This document shows positions 58,418 through 64,000 of a stretch of DNA of 64,000 nucleotides, one piece after another. Both the position numbers and the translations under genes were made by a program. The DNA is from Bin87 sp965204905. GTDB taxonomy: Bacteria > Chloroflexota > Dehalococcoidia > Lucifugimonadales > UBA3495. The stretch spans positions 124,001-188,000 of the forward strand of contig OZ242042.1 in assembly GCA_965204905.1 (NCBI GenBank), written 5' to 3'. Each line of letters begins with the position of its first letter. Within the stretch, counting starts at the first letter, position 1. The notes under the pieces are model-generated. The model was not told where the DNA came from. It was given only the letters and a program-made list of their open reading frames with translations, and made no database searches.

Positions 58418-61400
58418 ATGACCACGCAACTCCCCAGACACAGCGAACCCAGCGCCAACAACGAGCTTGGCGACTTGCTGCGGGGCATGCTGTACGCCTG
58501 CCAGGTACGCTCCGAGAACACCCAGCTAATCGCCGGCCAGCCCGGCCTGCAACTGGACAACCTCATCACCGCCCTCGACCGCGCTCCCGTAGTGGTTGAG
58601 GCCGAATACGAAGCGGTAGGCACCGCCGAAGCCGACGCCGCCGGACGCCTTGGCCTCTCCATAGTCAGCGAGACGCATCCCATCGCGGCAGCAATCGCGC
58701 TGCGCTATCCCGACTCGGTGCGGTTCGCCGACAACCTGCGAGAGTCCCTGCAAGAAGCCGCCCTGTCCTACGCCGTCCTCTACGACGACCAAACCCGCTT
58801 TCCCGAAGCCGGCTGGCTGAGCGGCTCCGTCGCCGACCTGGCCGACCTCATTCGCCTCGTATCCGTCCCTCAAAAGGCCGTTGACAACGCCGCCGCCGCG
58901 TTGGAGCAGGGCATCGAGCGCGCCGCTACCGTGCTGAACCGGACGGCGGAACTGCGGCCCGGAATCACCGCCGCCGTCGCCCGCTTGCTGGGTATGACCG
59001 ACGTGCCCCAAACCCGGCGCATGGCCGGGGCCATCATCGCTAACGCCCTGGTCTTTCACCAGCGCATCGCCGGGATGCACGACAACGTGAAGTCACTGCA
59101 CCTGGTCTGCGGCCCGTCGGTAGCCAACCCGCAGCAGGAAACGCTGGACGCCTGGGCCGCCATCCTGGACATCAACTACTGGGCCATTTTCGCCATCGCC
59201 CGGGACATCCTGGAGCAGCTGCCGCCGGGAGACGCCGCCCTGATTCTGGCCGAACTGCGCGACACCGCCCAGCAGATTGACGCCGCCGGCGTAACCAACG
59301 CCCATGACCTGACGGGTCGCATCTTCCAGCGCCTCATCTCTGACCGCAAGTACCTGGCAACCTTCTACACCCTGCCGGCGTCTGCGGCGCTGCTGGCCAG
59401 ACTGGCAGTGAGCAAGCTGCGTGCGCTATCCCCTCCCGCTCGTCCTGAGCCTGTCGAAGGACGATCACCCAGCCCGCCGTCCCAACGCACTGACCCGTCA
59501 TTCCCGCGAAAGCGGGAATCCAGTACCTCCAATGAAGCATCCTTCGACTGGAGCGACCCCGCCGCTATCGCCCAACTCCGTATCGCCGACTTTGCTTGCG
59601 GCACCGGCGCCCTGCTATCCGCTGTGTACGAACAGATTGCCTCCCGACACGAACGGGTCGGCGGCGACCCGGCGGCTCTGCACACCGCCATGATGGAGGA
59701 CGTCCTGTACGGCTGCGACGTGATGCCGTCGGCCATTCACATTACCGGCTCCACACTGTCGGGCGCACAGCCCAATATGCAGTTCGGCCAGTCCCGACTC
59801 TACACCCTGGCCTACGGCCGCCAGCCCGACGGCAGCGTCGCCATCGGCTCGCTGGAACTGCTGCAATCATCGTCCGCCATGACCCTGTTCAACACCAGCG
59901 ATCCGGCCCAGCGCACCGGCAGCGTCGGCGAGCAAACCGCCGCCCAAATCATCGCGGACATCCCCGACGAGGGGTTTGACCTGGTGATAATGAACCCGCC
60001 TTTTACCCGTGCGGGTTCAGATTGGGAGGGCAGCAATCGGAGCGAAGATTACGTAAAACAGTTCAGAGGATTGGCGACTGACCTTGATACGCAAAAGGAA
60101 ATGGCGAAACAGTTGAGCCGGTACGCCAAAGGGACTTGCTATCACGGTTACGCCGGTATCGCGTCTGGTTTCGTGGCGTTGGCCGACCGCAAACTTAAAC
60201 CCGGCGGCGTGCTGGCGTTGGTGCTGCCGCTGTCGGCGGCGGCCGGCTTGTCCTGGCAGGCGTTCCGGCAGATGCTGACGGACCAATACCACGACGTTGA
60301 AGTGTTGAGCATCGCTGCCAACGGCAAGGATATGTCCTTTTCGTCGGATACCGGCATGGCGGAATGCCTGGTAATCGCGCGCAAATCCCCTGCTGACCAC
60401 AACGTAGGGGCGTCCCTTGTGGGCGCCCCGTCCTCACTCACCACTCGTTTCACGTCCCTGCGCAGCCGCCCGGCCGGTTTCGCCCAGGCTGCCGCCGTCG
60501 CTCAAAACGTCATCACTGCCGATGGCATCAGGGGCATTGAGGATGGACCATACGGCGGAGCCTATCTGACCATCGGCGACGACATGGCCGGCGAGATGCT
60601 TACCGCGCCGCAGCCCGCCAACGGCGAAAGTTGGGGCGGCGTCCGCCTGAACGATTATTCGCTGGCGCAAACCGCGTATGCTCTGGCCCAATCCAAACTG
60701 TGGCTGCCTGGACAGGCCAATGCGATTGCGCTGCCCATCGCGCCGTTGTCCGCAATTGGCAAGCGCGGTTGGTATCACATCAATATAGCCGGCGCGAAAG
60801 CTCCCTTTACGAAAGTCGCACCGTCGCCAACGGCTACCTATCCGTCCTTGTGGAACCACGACGCCAAAAAAGAAACCCGGTTCATTTGCGAACCGGATAT
60901 ACAGCTACAAGTTAAGCAGGGTATGGAAAGTAAGGCATCAGAAATTTGGTCAACGGCCAGCCGCACACATTTAAACCTTGAATATACGTTTGGTTCACAA
61001 CCGCTTGCCGTTGCGTTCACTGAGCAAGAATCAATCGGCGGCGTCGTGTGGCCCAACGTCATTTTCGACGATAAGCGTTTTGACTATGCTTTTACAGTAT
61101 GGGGCAACAGCACGTTGGGGCTGCTGTCATACTGGTGGCACTCCAACCGGCAGCAGTCCAGCAAGGCGCGCATTACGATAAGCATGGCGGAATCACTGCC
61201 CACGTTAGACCTCCGCGCCCTAACCGACGCGCAGTCAGCAACGGCGGAAAGCATCTTCAACGAGTTCCGCGACAAGGAGTTGCGACCCGCCTACCTGGCC
61301 GACGCCGACCCCAACCGCGCCCTCCTCGACCGCCGTGTCGTCTGCGACCTGCTGGGCTTCGACGACGCCACCTACCAGGCCGTCCGCCGCCTCTCCGCCA

Positions 61401-61468
61401 AGTGGTGCGCCGAACCATCAGTACACGGCGGCAAACGCCGGCCTCGGGGATCGTGGCTGGTGATATAG
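58418..61468 (+). CDS. Large DNA methyltransferase (N6-adenine type), repeat-containing
   Basis: 1016 aa from MTTQLPRHSE; a TTG nine codons earlier is an alternative. IADFACGTGAL (about residues 389-399) is motif I and IMNPPFTR (about 526-533) motif IV, the gamma-class N6-adenine order of type I, IIG and Eco57I-like enzymes. FYTLPASAALLARLA just before matches the helical approach of such enzymes. About 340 residues of helical N terminus and a C-terminal possible target-recognition part flank it. No nuclease motif was seen, nor are separate hsdR/hsdS genes beside it. Residues near 341-348, 360-368 and 663-670 derive from palindromic repeats D, C and B. Confidence 0.9.
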   Translation: MTTQLPRHSEPSANNELGDLLRGMLYACQVRSENTQLIAGQPGLQLDNLITALDRAPVVVEAEYEAVGTAEADAAGRLGLSIVSETHPIAAAIALRYPDSVRFADNLRESLQEAALSYAVLYDDQTRFPEAGWLSGSVADLADLIRLVSVPQKAVDNAAAALEQGIERAATVLNRTAELRPGITAAVARLLGMTDVPQTRRMAGAIIANALVFHQRIAGMHDNVKSLHLVCGPSVANPQQETLDAWAAILDINYWAIFAIARDILEQLPPGDAALILAELRDTAQQIDAAGVTNAHDLTGRIFQRLISDRKYLATFYTLPASAALLARLAVSKLRALSPPARPEPVEGRSPSPPSQRTDPSFPRKRESSTSNEASFDWSDPAAIAQLRIADFACGTGALLSAVYEQIASRHERVGGDPAALHTAMMEDVLYGCDVMPSAIHITGSTLSGAQPNMQFGQSRLYTLAYGRQPDGSVAIGSLELLQSSSAMTLFNTSDPAQRTGSVGEQTAAQIIADIPDEGFDLVIMNPPFTRAGSDWEGSNRSEDYVKQFRGLATDLDTQKEMAKQLSRYAKGTCYHGYAGIASGFVALADRKLKPGGVLALVLPLSAAAGLSWQAFRQMLTDQYHDVEVLSIAANGKDMSFSSDTGMAECLVIARKSPADHNVGASLVGAPSSLTTRFTSLRSRPAGFAQAAAVAQNVITADGIRGIEDGPYGGAYLTIGDDMAGEMLTAPQPANGESWGGVRLNDYSLAQTAYALAQSKLWLPGQANAIALPIAPLSAIGKRGWYHINIAGAKAPFTKVAPSPTATYPSLWNHDAKKETRFICEPDIQLQVKQGMESKASEIWSTASRTHLNLEYTFGSQPLAVAFTEQESIGGVVWPNVIFDDKRFDYAFTVWGNSTLGLLSYWWHSNRQQSSKARITISMAESLPTLDLRALTDAQSATAESIFNEFRDKELRPAYLADADPNRALLDRRVVCDLLGFDDATYQAVRRLSAKWCAEPSVHGGKRRPRGSWLVI
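59440..59463. repeat. Repeat, family D, inside the methyltransferase gene
   Basis: CGTCCTGAGCCTGTCGAAGG, in frame, read as ARPEPVEG. Confidence 0.85.
59497..59523. repeat. Palindromic repeat, family C, inside the methyltransferase gene
   Basis: CATTCCCGCGAAAGCGGG plus AATCCAG, identical in core to 13936; in frame, read as SFPRKRESS. Confidence 0.9.
60404..60430. repeat. Palindromic repeat, family B, inside the methyltransferase gene
   Basis: GTAGGGGCGTCCCTTGTGGG plus CGCCCC, in frame, read as VGASLVGAP. Confidence 0.85.
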
Positions 61469-61520
61469 TTTCGCCTTTCAACCAGCGATTGACTGAAATA
61501 TAAGGCTGTGCTAAATTGAA

Positions 61521-61541
61521 CGTGCGTACTAGCACGGTTTT
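61521..61541 (+). terminator. Possible weak terminator after the methyltransferase gene
   Basis: CGTGC-GTACTA-GCACG hairpin followed by GTTTT, 53 bp after the stop. Confidence 0.4.
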
Positions 61542-61571
61542 CGGTCAAAACAACGCCTAAAAGGAGGCAAA

Positions 61572-61832
61572 GTGTCGGAAGAAAATCAAGACGCTTTTGC
61601 GGGACTTGCGTCTACCAAGGGCAAAATGGGCTATATCCACGGCCTGCACGATAGCACGAACATTCACTTAAACCCCTCAAGCTCGGTACAGAGTCGCATA
61701 AACGAAGCTACTGGCAGCGCTATCAGTGGCTACGCCGAAGGTTACATACTCGGCTGGGAGGAAGGCCGCAAGCAGGCTCAGGAGTTCTTGAACCAGAATG
61801 GACACAACCGCCCACAAAGTAGGTCAGGTTAG
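61572..61832 (+). CDS. Hypothetical protein, 86 aa
   Basis: GTG start preceded by AAAGGAGG, a very good ribosome-binding site, which argues for a real gene. SEENQDAFAGLASTKGKM, then SGYAEGYILGWEEGRKQAQEFL with a helical end. No known domain. It lies 100 bp after the methyltransferase gene and could be its regulator or an unrelated gene. Confidence 0.6.
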   Translation: MSEENQDAFAGLASTKGKMGYIHGLHDSTNIHLNPSSSVQSRINEATGSAISGYAEGYILGWEEGRKQAQEFLNQNGHNRPQSRSG

Positions 61833-62004
61833 CAGTGCTTGACGTGGACAATCCGAAATCCCGAAAATCCTGCTTCTGAGATTCCCTTGAGGCAGTGCCA
61901 CCCGCCGCCGCAACTGGTCCGGTTGCCCGCGGCGGGCGTTTGCTGTACTGTGCCAAGCAGGTTCCCTCATCCTTGCTCGCTCACCCGCCTTGCCGGAGGC
62001 CCCG

Positions 62005-62277
62005 ATGACTGCCCGAAAGATAGAGCGCATCCCCGTCCGCGTCGCGCCCCGCGAAGTGTTCATCGCCGAGAAGTGGGCCATCGTTGAGAAGTACGAACAG
62101 CGCTACGAAATGTCCAGCGAAGAGATGGCCGCCCTGGTTGACAACGACGCAATCGTGCCCACCATCGAGGTGATGACGTGGTATCTAGCCTACGACGGTC
62201 TCAAATTCTACCTCGAAACGACCCCCACGACTGGAACTCCTGGGACAACTACCGAAACGTTCACGACCGCCGACTGA
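62005..62277 (+). CDS. Hypothetical protein, 90 aa as read, probably frameshifted
   Basis: ATG with CCGGAGG upstream, beginning MTARKIERIPVRVAPREV. The first 70 residues look natural (IAEKWAIVEKYEQRYEMSSE, VMTWYLAYDGLKFYLE), then the frame becomes a run of Thr, Pro and Gly and stops. One base more after 62217 would continue as NDPHDWNSWDNYRNVHDRRL and on to DRLYLLKSNRPLVKG, which looks like normal protein. So the gene probably extends to about 62.42 kb. No family recognised. Confidence 0.55.
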   Translation: MTARKIERIPVRVAPREVFIAEKWAIVEKYEQRYEMSSEEMAALVDNDAIVPTIEVMTWYLAYDGLKFYLETTPTTGTPGTTTETFTTAD

Positions 62278-62421
62278 GCGAGCATCCCTTCGTTGTCAGT
62301 TTCCTCGACTCGCTGCGCTTTGAGACGCCTGACGACCGGTTATACCTTCTGAAGTCAAACCGACCCCTAGTCAAGGGACAATCCAACCAGCCGTTACCGA
62401 TCCCAGCCGGCGCTAAATCGT

Positions 62422-62778
62422 TCAAGCTTGCGCAATCGGTTCAAGCAGATCCAGCAACGCGCCGACGTCGTTCAACCCCTCGTCGATTTCCCCGGCGCTC
62501 AGGTAGTCATCGTAAAAGTTGGCGTGCAGCGATTCGGCCACGTTGTAGAGACGCACGACGTCGCGGTTGCCGAGTTCCGACCGTAGGCGGCCAGCCGCAA
62601 TAGAGAAATGCCGGTGGCGCTCGTGGTCCCAGTCGCGCCGTTCGGCGATGGCCTTCAGCATCAGGGCCGCGGCCCCCCAACCTTTTTCGGACGCTTGCCG
62701 AAGGTCGCCGGCGTCCAGTTCAGTACGCGCCTGGGCTAACAGGCCCCGGCTATCGTCACGAAATTTCTGTGTGGCCAT
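62422..62778 (-). CDS. HEPN-like / PaREP1-type protein
   Basis: 118 aa from MATQKFRDDS. All-helical, with QASEKGWGAAALMLKAIAERRDWDHERHRHF (read in parts) and AESLHANFYDDYLSAGEIDEGL, like HEPN-fold PaREP1 proteins. The usual HEPN RNase motif (RX4-6H) can be matched by RRDWDHERHRH, which is suggestive only. Antisense overlap with the extended reading of the 62.0 kb gene. Toxin-antitoxin roles are known for some HEPN proteins, but no nucleotidyltransferase partner is adjacent. Confidence 0.75.
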   Translation of the reverse strand: MATQKFRDDSRGLLAQARTELDAGDLRQASEKGWGAAALMLKAIAERRDWDHERHRHFSIAAGRLRSELGNRDVVRLYNVAESLHANFYDDYLSAGEIDEGLNDVGALLDLLEPIAQA

Positions 62779-62922
62779 CTGGCGCTCTAATCTAGGGATT
62801 AATGGAGCGGTAAAAATCCCTGCACGTCCCGTCGGCGCTCCATACTTCGATTCTACCACCCGCCGGCAGTCCGCGTCGCCGAAGCGCGCGTTTCACAACC
62901 TATACCGACACCATAATGCCTC

Positions 62923-62978
62923 TTGACGCCACCATGGCGAACGTATATCCTAATACCATCTAGATAAAACACGTGTTT
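62923..62978 (+). promoter_or_regulatory. Possible promoter with downstream perfect palindrome
   Basis: TTGACG (62923-62928), 17-bp spacer, TATCCT (62946-62951), followed by AAACACGTGTTT at 62967-62978, a perfect 12-bp palindrome near the predicted start site, which could be an operator. The gene served is unclear. Confidence 0.4.
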
Positions 62979-62984
62979 GCATCC

Positions 62985-63230
62985 CGAAAAAGAGAGGCAG
63001 GTTCAACCTTCGACGGCCAACCCCGTCAGTATAAAAATCGCAACCGATCCAGGTGGCAACCGTTGCTTAACGACCTAACGCCCCACCATCGATGCCGCAC
63101 TGGAATCACCGGGTCTGTCCGAGCCCGCGCGCAAGTGCGCCCTACGGCGCGCCGAGTACACGAAAAAGTAGGTTAAATAGTTGCGTAACCCCCGGCCGTG
63201 CGCTGACAACGAAGTGCGAACCTGCCTCTC
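62985..63230 (-). ncRNA. Candidate structured RNA or folded element
   Basis: In a 553-bp region with no gene, GAGAGGCAGGTTC (62992-63004) and its exact reverse complement (63218-63230) enclose 213 bp. On the minus strand the closing helix is followed at once by TTTTTC, as in a terminated small RNA; inside are smaller stems such as CGTT-AAGC-AACG and GACGG..CCGTC. It does not match what I remember of tmRNA, RNase P, SRP or 6S RNA. Strand and RNA nature are inferred. A 12-bp promoter-side palindrome lies next to it. Confidence 0.35.
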
Positions 63231-63289
63231 GCCAACCAACCCAAGCCCAAAAGGAGAAAGCCCATCGAAATACCACACTAACCCCGTGC

Positions 63290-63295
63290 TATAAT
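63290..63295 (+). promoter_or_regulatory. -10 element for the right-edge monooxygenase
   Basis: TATAAT 37 bp before the ATG at 63332. No good -35 box. Confidence 0.45.
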
Positions 63296-63331
63296 CGCCG
63301 CCGAATCTCATTACATCGGAGCATGGGCTGG

Positions 63332-64000
63332 ATGATTAAGCGGTTTTCGGTTTTGTACGTCGGGCAGATCGACCTGGACAACGTGGGCGCGGACGGCACT
63401 CCCCCCGACCAGCGTCGCTACACCAACGAGCAGCTGGCGCAGGCTTACGACCACGCCCAGGCGCTGGCCCAGCACATGGACGAGCGCGGTTTCTACTGCA
63501 TGTGGATGGCCGAACACCACTTCCAGCACGAAGGCTACGAGTGCATCCCCAACCTGATCCTGATGGGCGTCCACCTGGCCGGGCAGACCAAGAACCTGAA
63601 ATTCGGTCAGGCGTTCAACATCATCCCCATGTGGCACCCCCTGCGCATCGCCGAGGACTTCGCCATGGCCGACATCCTCACCGGCGGCCGCATGATTTTC
63701 GGCGTGGGCCGGGGCTACCACTCGCGCGAGGTGGAGACCTTCGGCTCTCCGGTAATCGACAACGACGCCAACCGGGAGCTGTTCCTGGAGCAGATGGAGG
63801 TCATCCTCAAGGCGTTCAACGAGGAATCCTGGAGTCACCAGGGCAAGTATTACACCATCCCACCGACCGTGCCCTATCGCGGCTACGACCTGAAAGAGAT
63901 CACGATGGTACCGCGACCGGTCAGCCAGCCGGTGGAAATCTGGCAGCCCATCGCCAGCGGCCGCACGCTGAACTACATCGCCGAACGAGGCATCAAGGCC
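63332..64000 (+). CDS. LLM class flavin-dependent oxidoreductase (3' end outside window)
   Basis: 223 codons from MIKRFSVLYV to the edge without a stop. I prefer this ATG over one three codons earlier because CGGAGC is then 9-14 nt away. YCMWMAEHHFQHEGYECIPN, FGQAFNIIPMWHPLRIAEDFAMAD and GGRMIFGVGRGYHSREVETFG match luciferase-like enzymes, and the AEHH wording links it to the one at 20.6 kb. About 150 residues of the usual 370 are missing. Substrate unknown. Confidence 0.92.
   Translation, partial: MIKRFSVLYVGQIDLDNVGADGTPPDQRRYTNEQLAQAYDHAQALAQHMDERGFYCMWMAEHHFQHEGYECIPNLILMGVHLAGQTKNLKFGQAFNIIPMWHPLRIAEDFAMADILTGGRMIFGVGRGYHSREVETFGSPVIDNDANRELFLEQMEVILKAFNEESWSHQGKYYTIPPTVPYRGYDLKEITMVPRPVSQPVEIWQPIASGRTLNYIAERGIKA

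Noticed and set aside
62973..63176. 67-codon plus-strand gene in the right-hand gap
   Set aside because: No ribosome-binding site at the GTG, Arg-rich composition without pattern, and it overlaps the inverted repeat that looks like folded nucleic acid.
62985..63230. tmRNA, RNase P RNA, SRP RNA or 6S RNA
   Set aside because: TTCGACGG at 63010 recalls tmRNA, but the tRNA-like ends and CCA are absent; other conserved cores were not found.

Overview
The window is 64 kb of a GC-rich (about 60% by eye), gene-dense bacterial chromosome. I infer a Chloroflexota bacterium of the SAR202/Dehalococcoidia kind. The grounds are four luciferase-like flavin monooxygenases plus an acyl-CoA-dehydrogenase-like monooxygenase, a CaiB-type CoA-transferase, a DUF1501 protein, four Uma2 proteins, an Asp23/AmaP/DUF2273 trio, and many short palindromic repeats between and inside genes. 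No 16S or other phylogenetic marker was tested, so the taxonomy is inference.

Layout. 0-4 kb (minus): a DUF885 metallopeptidase-like gene running off the left edge, Uma2, a DUF2283-like gene inserted between relics of a second DUF885 copy, an EthD-like protein and an atypical SDR. 4-9.4 kb (minus): the core operon Thr-tRNA(TGT), Tyr-tRNA(GTA), Thr-tRNA(GGT), tuf, rpmG, secE, nusG, rplK, rplA, rplJ, rplL, with a consensus-like promoter, an early terminator hairpin and an rplJ leader attenuator. 9.4-20.5 kb: Uma2, gamma-glutamyltransferase, MFS transporter, a beta-class DNA methyltransferase fused to HNH, a two-gene HTH cassette with a relic elsewhere in the window, gcvT-gcvH and a tandem UspA.

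20.5-33 kb is the accessory centre. On the minus strand, DUF1501, a retropepsin-like protein, a NYN nuclease with two repeated C-terminal modules, a radical-SAM DNA modification/repair protein with HhH, a phosphoribosyltransferase-like protein (frameshifted) and a NADAR domain fused to HhH follow each other in one direction. On the plus strand, 5.5 kb beyond the far end of that set, lies a complete DarTG toxin-antitoxin pair (DNA ADP-ribosyltransferase plus macrodomain). NADAR proteins are known to remove ADP-ribose from guanine and DarG from DNA thymidine, so two different DNA de-ADP-ribosylation folds sit within about 9 kb. This is the best candidate here for an undescribed system.

33-43 kb: an Asp23 envelope-stress operon, CaiB-type CoA-transferase, then a STAS / REC-PP2C / RsbW-like partner-switching module overlapping a lipoprotein solute-binding protein and a large sensor histidine kinase. 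43-50 kb: ketopantoate reductase, GalU, two flavoenzymes, SfsA coupled to an endonuclease-III-like protein, Uma2 and HicBA. 50-55 kb: an assimilatory nitrate operon (molybdoenzyme, NirB-like flavoprotein without a siroheme domain, NarK). 55-64 kb: VapBC-like pair, cupin, an alpha/beta-hydrolase lacking its triad, SDR, a large N6-type DNA methyltransferase carrying three palindromic repeats in frame, small orphan genes, a HEPN protein, a possible structured RNA and a fourth luciferase-like monooxygenase cut by the right edge.
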